This document shows positions 1-10,056 of a stretch of 64,000 nucleotides of DNA, piece after piece (position 1 is the first letter of the stretch; every line of letters begins with the position of its first letter). Made by a program: the position numbers and the translations under genes. Under the pieces are notes generated by a model. The model was given only the letters and a program-made list of their open reading frames with translations. It did no database searches and was not told the origin of the DNA. The DNA lies in contig WBZZ01005813.1 of NCBI GenBank assembly GCA_019918135.1, positions 145,690 to 209,689 on the forward strand, written 5' to 3'. Origin of the DNA: Paulinella micropora (taxonomy: Eukaryota; Cercozoa; Imbricatea; Euglyphida; Paulinellidae).

Positions 1-640
1 TTGAATTATGCATGAAATAATATTAATACTAGCCTTTTCAGCATGTTTATAATGTTTTTGAATCATAAAACTGGTGGAAGCTTAGATTTCAAGTTGAGTG
101 ACACTGTTTTACACTAGTCACTGTGACACTCAGAATACTTGCCACTCACTTGTAATCGTTATACATACTCACTGACTACTTGAACTATTCATGAAATAAT
201 ATTAATACCAGCTTGTCAAGTTCAGCATATTTATAATGTTTTTGAAGCATAAAACCGGTGCGGAAGCTTAGATTTCAAGTTGAGTGACTCTGTTTTACAC
301 GAGCCTGGTCACTGTGAGTGTGAGATTACTTGCCACTCTTGTAGTCGTTATACTATATGGTTTTATAATTGATTTATTAATAAAATATATTGAATTAATA
401 ATAAGTATTCAATTTTTCTGTTAAATTCAAATTCAAGTTCAAAACTTGAAATTGAAAAAAGTTCAGTGTTAGTATTTCAAGTTGAATCTAACGCAGTGGC
501 GTCCATGATATAAATAATAATATTTCTAAGAATTGGTTCTCATGTGGTAGTCGAAACTAAGCTATTTAATCAAGTTAATTCAAATAAAATCAAGAACAGA
601 AGCATAAAAAAAGAAAAATGAGACCGGCTAATACATAACT
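1..640. repeat. AT-rich host repeat region with ~180 bp tandem duplication
   Basis: No gene is visible. A block beginning near base 10 (atgaaataatattaata, then a segment with tttataatgtttttgaa and ggaagcttagatttcaag) recurs near base 190, giving two imperfect tandem copies of roughly 180 bp. The words 'cttgccactc' and 'ttgaatttgaa'-like tracts also occur at 40320-40500 and 50640-50760, so this belongs to a dispersed AT-rich repeat family. Confidence 0.6.
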
Positions 641-728
641 TTGTATTTTTTCATTGAAAAAAATCGAAGCTTGTTCGAAATGTACCAGCAATCTTTCAAG
701 CTATTATTGTTGTTATTATTATTATTAC

Positions 729-771
<43 letters not shown>

Positions 772-775
772 GAAT

Positions 776-939
776 AACCTCGGCTTAGTGCAGTCTTGCC
801 CTCAGGAGCTCCATCGGTGGCCCCGATCATCAGGCGAGAGACTGACACGGGGGGGTGGAGGACCTCGAACAAGGGTATTGGAGGCTTATGTCCGTTGAGG
901 ATATGCCATTAGCTGCATCAGTACGCCTCAGATATAGTA
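776..939 (+). repeat. Dispersed repeat family A (164 bp), copy 1
   Basis: Starts aacctcggcttagtgcag and ends cctcagatatagta. By eye it is identical to 38852-39015, and diverged copies lie at 23911-24070 and 39802-39961. It is flanked by (TTA)n here and at 38852. No coding potential was recognised. Class unknown; it could be a SINE body or a fragment of a larger element. Confidence 0.75.
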
Positions 940-952
940 TTATTATTATTAT

Positions 953-1215
953 GGACACCGTGATAGCCCAGTGGATAAGTATGGACACCGTGATAGCCCA
1001 GTGGTCAAGTTCTACCATCTGGGCCCTGTCGCCAGTTCGATTCCCGTCGGTGCCACCAGTATTTTCATTGAACATACCGGTCCGTCTGGAAGTGTTGGAA
1101 CTGCCCGTGCGGGGGTGTCATTAGAGCCTATCGTCAATTCTTCGTACTCCCCTCACGGGTGAGACGATGGAGGCGCATGTGCAGATTTGCATCAGCCATT
1201 GACAGAGAAGCACTA
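953..1215 (+). mobile_element. tRNA-derived SINE-like element with duplicated head
   Basis: Bases 986-1058 resemble a tRNA gene: an A-box-like tagcccagtggtcaa, a B-box-like agttcgattccc, and pairing ends caccg/cggtg followed by CCA. A unique body follows, then a long (TTA)n tail. The first ~31 bases of the head are tandemly duplicated (953-983 and 984-1014). A second copy is at 39184-39450. The anticodon arm is not convincing, so this is read as a SINE head and not a functional tRNA. Confidence 0.65.
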
Positions 1216-1800
<585 letters not shown>

Positions 1801-1887
1801 TTGGTTTGATCACTGCCCCTGTCGCAACCTGGCCTGGTTACGGGGGCGGGTAACTGAGGCGGGTTCCTGAAGGCTGGTTACGGAAGC

Positions 1888-1975
1888 TATGTTATTGTTG
1901 TTGGGTTCCTGGCTGCTATGTTATTGTTGTTGGATTCCTGGCTGCTCTGTTATTGTTGTTGGGTTCCTGGCAGCG
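1888..1975. repeat. ~31 bp minisatellite, about three units
   Basis: The unit 'tgttattgttgttgg' plus 'ttcctggctgct' is repeated about three times with few substitutions. It lies just upstream of the first copy of the 65 bp module at 1989. Confidence 0.7.
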
Positions 1976-1988
1976 TACATGTTTATGC

Positions 1989-2053
1989 TTTTTTAAGGGT
2001 TGAGCTTTAAATAACCCCACTCGGGTCTTCTTTTATCGAGCTCACCACTCGGT
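1989..2053 (+). repeat. 65 bp module, copy 1 of 2 (LINE 5' region)
   Basis: The segment containing ttaagggttgagctttaaat and aaccccac..gggtc is repeated at 2999-3064 directly before the LINE reading frame, roughly 1 kb apart and about 85-90% alike by eye. Spaced 5' modules of this kind can be promoter monomers of a non-LTR element; that role is inferred only. Confidence 0.6.
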
Positions 2054-2291
2054 GGATGGAGGCCTGGGGTAGACTTATACGATGTTTTTGATGCTAGGTT
2101 TCATCTCCAGGGATTCGACTGGCATCGCTGCTTTGCCTCACCGCACTGCCTCACCCACACATCCACGCTGGCACACTGTTTCTCCTCTTTTCTCTTGTAC
2201 CTATGTCGCACACAGCTATGAGCTCACGCCGATGAGTGGTTGTGACGAGGTGCACCCAGCTGGATTGCGGGCGAGCCACGGCGGCCTCGCT

Positions 2292-2392
<101 letters not shown>

Positions 2393-2998
2393 TTGCTTTG
2401 CTTTGCTTTGGGCGAGGCCTAGCTTTCACATGGGCGGGCTGAGCCTATGAGGGGCGCACGAAGCGTTCCATTGATTTATGAGACGGGTCCCAATTACTGA
2501 GAGTAACTCATGTGAGTTGCTCATCATATTCATGGCTCTTGGCTCGGGGTGGCCTCTGGAATCACAAGGGGTGGGCACTGGGGGAGGGGGTTGTGTTCAA
2601 AGGGTCACCGCGAAGGATGGTCAACCAAACTACTGTCGGTCGGAGTTTGTACGAAGGCGAGAGGCCCTACACCTTACCACAAGCCTTGAAACGACTAAAT
2701 GACCAAAGTAACGACGGACCGGAGCGGGGCTCCTGGCTCACCCTCTCTCTCAGCACTCTTCGTTCTCATCCTGCGGATGCCATGGGGTTGCTCTGGCGGA
2801 GGGTTATGGGGTGGTGGGTACACGTGCACGGGCCTGTCACTCTGTGCTCTCGGTAGATGACTCACTTGCAGCGTTTATCGGACGCAGGGTGGTTTGCCAC
2901 GACACCTACCTCGATGATGCACAGCGGGTCCTGCCTCGTGCCTGGTTACGGATGCAGGTAAGTGTTTGTGTGTATTCCTATACATACGTACACGTATG

Positions 2999-3064
2999 CT
3001 TTTTAAGGGTTGAGCTTTAAATAACCCCACCTGGGTCCTCATTTATCGAGTTTACAACTCGATC
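2999..3064 (+). repeat. 65 bp module, copy 2 of 2, directly before the LINE frame
   Basis: Matches 1989-2053. It ends two bases before the ATG at 3066, so it would form the leader of the endonuclease frame. Confidence 0.6.
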
Positions 3065-3065
3065 A

Positions 3066-5444
3066 ATGCGGCACCGGGGCCCCATACCACTTATGTCAGG
3101 TTCTTATGCGAAGAGCGCGGCCGCTAGTGCTGGCCCTATGGGTCAAGGCGGTAATCCTTCAGGTTTAGACGTTCCCCGTGGGAGTGCGCCTGCGGGTGGC
3201 GATGGCCACTCGGCCGGGGTGGGGTGGTCGAGTGCTCGCGTACCTGACGGGCAACCTGAATCACGTAGAGCCAGCAATCCTGCTGCATCTCGATCACCCT
3301 CCCCAACCTCGGAAGAGAAGTCACGTCCGGAAAGGTCTGGTCACGGCGTGTGGCAAGCGGTACCGCCACCGAGGAGGTGGCGGAGGAAGGTACGAAATGA
3401 GCTGGATAAGAGATGTTGCATAGTATGGGGGCTATCGCATGTCTCTCAGACAGTGGTCATGGCGCGAGAGCTCCGAATTCTCGGTCTCGGGGAAGTCGAG
3501 GTGGAATTCGCGGGCAGAGGTAGCGGGCGGCATTTGCGGATTAAATGTGCGTCTTGTGAGGAGGCGGAGAAGATGGTGCGGCTGCTGCGGGAGCGTAAGT
3601 TCTTCACGGGAAAGGTTCACGTTGCGACGGGTAGGACTTTCCGGGAAAGAGAGAAGCAGCGCGCTGCACGGGGGGGTGCCCAGTATGTAGAGATGCAGAG
3701 GGAGCTTTGCAAGCAGGGGTTTGGCTACTGGGTGCTCAACGTGGAAGTCGACGAGCCCCAGGGCGAAGCCTCAAGCGGTGAATCTCCCTTGGCGGAGTGG
3801 GGCGGGATGCGGGAGCTGGAGGAGCTGGGACGGAGGGTGCAGGATGGGCCGTGGAGGGTGGCGGAGGGCTCCAGGCGGGCTCAACCGAAGCGCAGGCATC
3901 GGCACCAGCTTCGTTCTTCCCAATTTGTGAAAGGCTTCCCACTGAGGGTGGCCTCACATAATTGGCAAGGCAAAGTGGGTGCAGATAGCCCAGGCTTTGG
4001 GAAATGGCCGGAGCACTACAAGGAGCGAGGCTGGGTGATCGTCGGAATCCAGGAGCACAACCTATCGTCGCAGAAGGTGGAGAAGCTCCAAGTCGACGGC
4101 TTCGCAGTCCTCGGCAAAGCGGCTGCAACTGGTGCGGGCTCGCGTCTCTTGGGGGGAGTCTTGACGTTGGTGGCCAACTATCTGGCACCGTGCGCTACCA
4201 TTGTACAGGCGCCTGTTCCACACCCACAGCAATTGTGGGTGAGGCTGTCGTCTGGGAGCGCGACGGCGTCGGATGTGTTCGTCGGCAACGGCTACTTCCC
4301 CCAAGAAAATCAACGAGAGGAATCTATTGCAGCCTATGAGGCGTGGCAGGCGGCCGTCTCCTACTTCGCCACCAAAGGTCATGTGGTTACGGTTGGTGAT
4401 GCTAATGCTAAGCTGGGGCCCGCCAGAATAGCGCGGGAGGAGGGAGTGGTGGGCCCCTTTGGCGACATAGATGAGAGGGGTAGAGGGGTTAGGAGTGAGA
4501 ATGGTGAGTTGCTGGCTGCGATGCTTGTTGCCACGGGGTTGCGCAATCTCAGTGGGTTTTCGCAACCACGGGGGGACAAATATTGGTGGTCTAGGCAGGA
4601 AAATGTAGGTGGACGAAGGCATCTGCTGGATTACATCTGCGTCTCTTCCGAGCTGGCGGAGGAGGCGAGCTTCGGCGTCGACGAGGTAGACCTTGATACC
4701 GACCACAAAGCTGTGTGGGCGGAACTGGTCTGGGGGGGACAGCCACCCCCCAAAAAGCAGGTAAAGAGGTACCAAGCATTCAAGGCAGAGCGCTTGATAG
4801 GCAGGGTAGTTGAGGGTAAGGAGAGTGAGCTGTCTAAGCTTAGGTTGAAGTACGAGACCTTTGCAGCTGGTATATCGGGGCTGTTGCCAGATGGCCTTCC
4901 AGATCTATCAGCAGTGGAGGACCCGGATGAGCTTCAGCAGGAGGTAGATAGGGTCGCTAGCTTAGTGGTCCGAGCTTTCACGGGCGCAGCCGCGAAGGTC
5001 TTGGGAGTGCGGGTGATTAGGCCAGGGTTTACTAATGCATGGTTTGATGAGAGTCTTAGGGAAGCGATTGCGCGACGGAGAGAGGCATACGGCCTCTGAC
5101 GAAGGAATGAGGCCAACCGAGAGGCCTGGCAAAGATATAAAGAAGCGAGGAAGGCGGTCAGAAGGTTATGCAAGGAGAAGAAGGAGCAAGCGTGGAAGCG
5201 GGTCCAGAATGGCACCGCTGCCAACTTCAGGAGCGCTACCATGGCCACGTACTGGAAGCTGTCAAAGCGTTTGGGCGGGGTTCGGCGGTCCAAAGCTTCT
5301 GCTCCTGTTCGGAAGCCCGATGGCACTCTGGCATGCACACTCCGGGAAAAACTACAAGAATGGGAAGAATACCGCCGACGTTTGGTGGTCCCCAAAGAAA
5401 ACCAGTTTTTGGAGGATGCATGTAGAGGAAGTCGGTTCCGATGA
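3066..5444 (+). pseudogene. LINE endonuclease region, with in-frame TGA
   Basis: The open part 3066-5099 encodes 677 residues. The first ~290 are basic and Ser/Pro/Arg-rich. An exonuclease-endonuclease-phosphatase fold follows: IQEHN (catalytic Glu), GDANAKLG (counterpart of GDxN), LDYICVS and TDHKAVWA (counterpart of SDH). This nuclease would nick target DNA to prime reverse transcription. A TGA at 5097-5099 interrupts the frame, which otherwise stays open to 5444 with sequence typical of the linker before a LINE RT. I therefore treat the stop as a lesion in one ORF2-like protein, not as a natural end. Confidence 0.8.
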
Positions 5445-7141
5445 GGAAGCAGCGCGGATTGAGCCCGAGCGGAAGGCCCGCGAAACCTTCCAGTATAACG
5501 ACAACCTGCGCGACCAATTCGAGGCCATGGCGCAAGCCGAGGAGATCTGGACTGAGACGGGCCCGCTGGACTATAATTACACCGAGAAGGAAGTGGAGCT
5601 CTTCCAGAAAATCTCCAGAATCACAAAGCGTGCTCACCGGATAAGATCAAGAACGAGATGCTCAAGTACGGAGGCACGCGGATTGTGAGCTTTCTGGTGC
5701 GCTTCTTCAACTGGTTGAAATCGTGCGAATACACCCCCAGCGACTGGGGCAAAGCGATTATCGTCAACATCCCAAAAGGAGGCGACCCAACCGATCCGGA
5801 AAATTGGAGAGACATCGCGATTCTGAGCTGTCTGGGTAAGATGTATCTGTCCCTTATGGCGGCGAGGCTTACGGCTTTCATCGATCAGCCGGGCAGGCTT
5901 CGCCCAGAGCAGGGTGGGTTCCAGCCAAAACGTAGTACGGGGGACCAGATTTTTGTCCTTAAGGAGCGTCTGCGCCTTAGACAACAAGCTGGGCTCCGTT
6001 CTTTCGTTTTGTTCGTGGATCTGAGAAAGGCATTCCCTACGGTTTGGCGGGCCGGGTTGTTTCAGAGGCTAACCCAGATGGGGGTACAGGGCAAGTTCTA
6101 TCGAATTCTGCGGCGTTTTTACCGAAGAACGTCATCGCGAGTGCTAGTCGATGGTGAACTCACTGGTGAAGTGCTGGAAGAGATGGGAGTTCAGCAAGGG
6201 TCGCCGTTGTCACCGTCGCTGTTCAACGTCTTCATGGATGAGCTAACGGTCCGAATCGCGAAAGAGTTGGAGATCGAGGACCTCAACCGCATCGAAGACA
6301 TACGGACCCTGCTTTACGCCGACGACGTTGCGGTAATGGCGCATAGTGTCAAGGAGCTTCAACAGATTGTAAATGTCGTGGCGACATTCGTGGAGGACTA
6401 TCGGCTTGAAATCAACCTGAAACCGGGCAAGACGGAAGTCATGCCGATATACGGGCACGCCAAGTCAAAAAAGTCGCCCCCATGCGTGAGGTCCGGGGCA
6501 AGGTTCTCAACGTCACCGACCACTACAAATACCTGGGAGTTCTGCTCACGGACACCCTCTCCGATAAACCGCAAGCGAAGCGGGCGGCGGAAATCACTGT
6601 AGCAGGAACGGCTGCCTATTATCCCCTCTGGATTGCCCACGAAGTTCCAGCGCGTCTTCGGCTGATGAATTGGCAGCAAATGGTTGGCGCAAAGTTGCTT
6701 TACGCATCGGCTTTTTGGGATCTGCCGGGCGCCAACAAGCTGAGTAAGCTGGAGGGCGCGTTGGTAGCGCCCCTGCGGGTCATCTTGGGTGTTGGTACGC
6801 GCACAAGCGGCTGCATCACCGGGGGTTTAGGCCGCACGCCGAGTTTTAGCATCCTTGCCAAGGCGGCCCGGCTTCGATTTCTAGGGCGCATCGAGTTACA
6901 GGGCAACACAGCGCTAACACGCAGGCTTTACAACACGGGTCGGTGCAAATGGAAGGAAGATACGGAAAATTTGATCTTAGCAGATCACAGGCTGCGGGAG
7001 GGCTTGGATGCGCTCAAGCGGGTCGTGAACGAAGATGGCATGGTAGATGATAAGGACTGGCGGGCCGCTCTGGCGAACTGGAACGAGGTGGTAAAGCAAT
7101 GGTCTCCGGCAGAAAGTAGCTGGCTGGGAGCGGCAGGCTAA
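5412..7141 (+). pseudogene. LINE reverse transcriptase, frameshifted
   Basis: Protein-like sequence runs through three frames: 5412 to about 5615, about 5625 to 6470, and 6482 to 7141. RT motifs are clear in the middle part: NIPKGGDPTDPENWR, an LRPEQGGF.P.RST block, FVDLRKAF (motif A Asp), QQGSPLSPSLFN (motif B) and LLYADDVAV (catalytic YADD). HYKYLGVLL then marks the thumb junction. The frame changes are near 5613 and in an A6 run at 6464-6470. The polymerase core is intact in sequence but the protein is not continuous, so the copy is probably dead unless the indels are sequencing errors. Confidence 0.85.
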
Positions 7142-7160
7142 GCCCTCTGATGGGCTTAGG

Positions 7161-7740
7161 GTGCTGCTTAGCCAGATGTCTTCCCGCTCTGCTTTCCCAC
7201 GTTGGCGGGCGCTGGAGGGGGCAAGTCACAACCTTATCAGAAGGCGATTGTTGAGCTGCAACAATCGCCTTCGCCTCTACCGATCCAAATTTGGCTCATG
7301 CTCGCCGGACTGCTCAAGCTGTTTCGCCTTGTGTGGCACTGAGGTTAACGAGTCGTTACGTCACTTCCTGCTGCATTGCCCAACGTTTGCGAGCTCTCGT
7401 GAGGCACTGTTTAAGTTTATCGATGAGGCGCAAGCCCGGCAGCCCCTCATGCTGAATCGAGGAGGGCTTTATCACAGGGAACTGCGGGAGGCGGAGGAGG
7501 AGATGAGGCTCTTCAAAGAGGAATGGCTGAAGGGGGAGGATGAAAAGATGGCGGCGATGCTCGGCATTTTGTTTATCCCTGTCCCAGAAGAGGTGGAGGA
7601 GGAGTTAGGAAGGTTTGTTGCCACCATCTGGAAGGAGTGGGAGGAGTTGGAGGCGCAGATCAGGGAGGCAGAGGGGGCGGAGAAAAAAGAACCAGGACGA
7701 GGGCGGGTGATTCAAAGCCTCCCCCCCCCCCCCCCCCTTT
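7161..7740 (+). pseudogene. LINE C-terminal Cys/His region
   Basis: The frame from about 7130 continues the LINE after another frameshift. A CSPDCSSCFALCG...H..LHC arrangement resembles the C-terminal zinc knuckle of several LINE clades. A Glu-rich tail follows, ending in the C-run at 7720-7737. The open frame goes on to 7913, but that extension crosses into the provirus terminal repeat and is not considered part of the gene. Confidence 0.6.
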
Positions 7741-8025
7741 CCGTTTTGAATTTCCCTATCGTTTGCCATTTTTTACAAAGTCAGTCATATAAAGAGATTT
7801 TATCATTTTACCCCGTTTTTACACATACTGCCAAAAAAGAAAAAAAAAGTTGTGTTGTCAAGTTGTCCAAGGCAAACCGGCTTCCCGAAGCGAAATGTCG
7901 GGAAGTTTGCTGACACCCCGCCGAATATCTTTTTTGATATTCGGGCCATAATCAATTTCTACAAATCAAAAATTACCTTTTTCTTTTTGTGCCGTTTGGT
8001 TTCAATTATGTTTTCTGGTTGTATG
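7683..8025 (+). repeat. Left imperfect terminal inverted repeat
   Basis: The inner 63 bases (7963-8025), which hold the last codons of the integrase, match the reverse complement of 38093-38156 at about 95%. The outer part (7683-7800: accaggacgagggc, ctatcgtttgc, ttttttacaaagt) matches the reverse complement of 38370-38495. The stretch between is more diverged. The outermost part is also the LINE 3' end, so the exact viral terminus is ambiguous. Confidence 0.65.
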
Positions 8026-8902
8026 TCTTTTTTTTTTAACTGTTGCTTTATTTTCTTCTCCTTCGTTATCTCTTGAACTTGTTCGTTAATTTGCTTTTCA
8101 TCATCAACTGGTTTTTCAAACTTGGTCTTTAACAACTCGCGGGGGCTAACTAGTTCTTTATTAGATAGCACAATCTTAAATCCATTTCTACCCAAAACCG
8201 TATATACCTGCTTTGACCAAGTTCGTCCGCCTTTTGAAAATAGATTTCGTTGAACTTCTCGTCTTACCTTATCGCCTGGTTCAAATTCGTTAATACTTTC
8301 ATCTCTTTCAATTTTTTGTTTGTTAGTAGCTTTTCCATTCAATACATGACGGATTCAATTGGTCTAGCTTTGATTGTTGGATGAAAACGATTATTGTAAG
8401 CTTTGACCATATCGTCAATGTATGAGACCCAGTCAAAGTTCCCATTAGTTTCAAATAGTATGTCAAGCCACCTTCTAATAGTTCTAATGACTCTATCAAC
8501 TATTGCGAGTGCTTTGTGGTCTCCTACTTCAACTGTTCTGTGTTCAATGTTATGTTCATCAAAATATTTATTAACTGCTCCTTTGTATTCTCCTCCACTA
8601 CCTGTTGTAATGATTTCTGGAATATATGGAATAGATTTTAAACCAGTATATACTTCATTCGCAGTTTTATTTTTCAGCGGTCTAACCTCTAAAAATATAC
8701 TATTAGTGTCAATCCAAACCAACATAAAAGCATATTTTTTATTACCTGGTTTATCTTTTAACTTAGACTTATCAGCTAAATCTACGAACACTTGTTCCAA
8801 CGGTTTATCAGCCCATATCGTATTCCATTTCTTACTTTGTTTTTTCTGAAAATGTAATTCTAATGCTTGTTGTTCTTTCAGTTCTTGTAATTCGTCGTCC
8901 AT
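7959..8902 (-). pseudogene. rve-family (retroviral-type) integrase, frameshifted
   Basis: Two overlapping frames, 8339-8902 and 7959-8342, join into one integrase of about 310 residues. The first holds the catalytic core: VFVDLAD (first Asp), TTGSGGEYKG where families show TDxGxE(F/Y), and HKALAIVDRVIRTIRR (third acidic position plus helix). The second holds the basic chromo/SH3-like tail starting FEPGDKVRRE. PLV and Polinton integrases insert the genome using terminal repeats. The second catalytic Asp reads as Gly, and a frameshift lies at about 8340, so this copy is probably inactive. It is the leftmost gene and its 3' end lies inside the terminal repeat. Confidence 0.85.
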
Positions 8903-8908
8903 CGCTTT

Positions 8909-9187
8909 CTAATACTTAATGACACCTAATGCTTTATCCTTATATATTGCTCTTTCTTTTTTTTCTAGTTCAAAACAATAATCAGAACAAAACTCATACA
9001 TATAAAACCAATCAAAACTATCATCAATTGCTGTAATCTGTCGGTTCGCTAAACACAGAGTTAATCCACACACATAGCAACTAGTGAAGTCATACATACG
9101 ATGATTATATAGGTAGTCCATACATCTACCGATGTAGTCGGTAATGTGTAAGCGGACATCTAACGGTAATTTTTTTATCTTGTTCAT
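8909..9187 (-). CDS. Small Cys-rich protein, putative zinc-binding
   Basis: A 92-residue protein starting at MNKIKKLPLD; an upstream in-frame ATG at 9217 would add ten residues but overlaps the divergent gene at 9199. Two CxxC-type pairs are visible (SCYVCG and FCSDYC), consistent with one zinc knuckle, between an N-terminal helix-like segment (VRLHITDYIG) and a charged end. It sits between the integrase and a divergently transcribed DUF5754-like gene. No family recognised; function unknown. Confidence 0.6.
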   Translation of the reverse strand: MNKIKKLPLDVRLHITDYIGRCMDYLYNHRMYDFTSCYVCGLTLCLANRQITAIDDSFDWFYMYEFCSDYCFELEKKERAIYKDKALGVIKY

Positions 9188-9198
9188 TATGTAATAAT

Positions 9199-9465
9199 AT
9201 GAGATTTTCAAAGTCAAGTGTAAAAAATAAAAAATATACTATTAGTACTATTACTACACCAAAAGGAAAAATAGTTCATTTCGGTGATGTCAGATATGAG
9301 CATTACAAAGACCGCATAGGACTTTTTTCGCATCTAAACCATTTAGACAAAGAAAGAAGAAGAAATTACAGAGCAAGAGCAAAAGCTATAAGAAATTCAA
9401 AAGGTGAATTAATATACAACAATCCAGAGTATGCTAATTACTATTCTTATCATTATTTGTGGTAG
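9199..9465 (+). CDS. DUF5754-like protein
   Basis: An 88-residue protein. The pattern KIVHFGDVRYEHYKD, then H.D.ERRRNYRARA, then a C-terminal YSYHYLW resembles the DUF5754 family (HFG..., RK..Y..RH, ...LW) found in large DNA viruses and PLVs. The function of that family is not known to me. The gene is divergent from the Cys-rich gene and convergent with the charged gene at 9979, whose likely true stop is only two bases beyond this stop. Confidence 0.65.
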   Translation: MRFSKSSVKNKKYTISTITTPKGKIVHFGDVRYEHYKDRIGLFSHLNHLDKERRRNYRARAKAIRNSKGELIYNNPEYANYYSYHYLW

Positions 9466-9979
9466 TTTCAAAATTTAAGAAATATCTTTGAAACATCATT
9501 GTTTTCTTTTTTTGGTTTCTCGGGTTGTTGATTATAAACATTAACTGATATGTTGATTTCTTACCTTTACCCTTCTTTGGCTGTTCTTCTTCCTCGCTTT
9601 CCTCGCTCTCACTATCGCTCTCGTCTAATTCAGGCAGTTTCTTTTTTGCCACTTTCTTCGCCTTCTTCTGTTTAGTCTTTAATTTCATACCAGCAACCCG
9701 TCGTGCGACGATATCAACAAAGTCGTGTTCAACCTCTTCATCCGAACTGCTTTCCTCACTTTTCTCACCATCTCTGCCATCAATCATATCCTTCGCCAAC
9801 TGCTTCTTAGTGATGTGGTCCATCTTTTCATCATTTGTCATTTCTTTCGCATTCTTTGCCTCTTCCTCCGCGAGTAATTCCCTCGCGCGTTCAATCTTTC
9901 TCTGCTTAGCCTGGTTCTTCTTAGCCTCCCAACCCTTTTCAAGATTCTTCATAGCGACCTCTCTATTACCTCTTGGCAT
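9434..9979 (-). CDS. Highly charged, probably disordered protein
   Basis: A 181-residue open frame rich in Lys, Glu, Asp and Ser, with a long acidic stretch (ESDSESEESEEEEQ) and a Lys-rich stretch; probably disordered with helical parts. The last ~35 residues look unnatural. In the frame two bases away, EINISVNVYNQQPEKP leads to a stop at 9468-9470, directly against the stop of the convergent DUF5754-like gene. I infer a frameshift near 9560. Function unknown; charged proteins of this kind can act as DNA-condensing or scaffold proteins. Confidence 0.6.
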   Translation of the reverse strand: MPRGNREVAMKNLEKGWEAKKNQAKQRKIERARELLAEEEAKNAKEMTNDEKMDHITKKQLAKDMIDGRDGEKSEESSSDEEVEHDFVDIVARRVAGMKLKTKQKKAKKVAKKKLPELDESDSESEESEEEEQPKKGKGKKSTYQLMFIINNPRNQKKKTMMFQRYFLNFETTTNNDKNSN

Positions 9980-10056
9980 TTTCTATTTGTTTATATTAAT
10001 ATACAAAATAATATTATTTAGTTTTTATTAATAAACGATTTTTTAACAAATATACA

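Noticed and set aside
986..1058. A functional tRNA gene
   Set aside because: A and B boxes are present but the anticodon arm does not fold well, and the sequence is the head of a repeated SINE-like unit with a (TTA)n tail.
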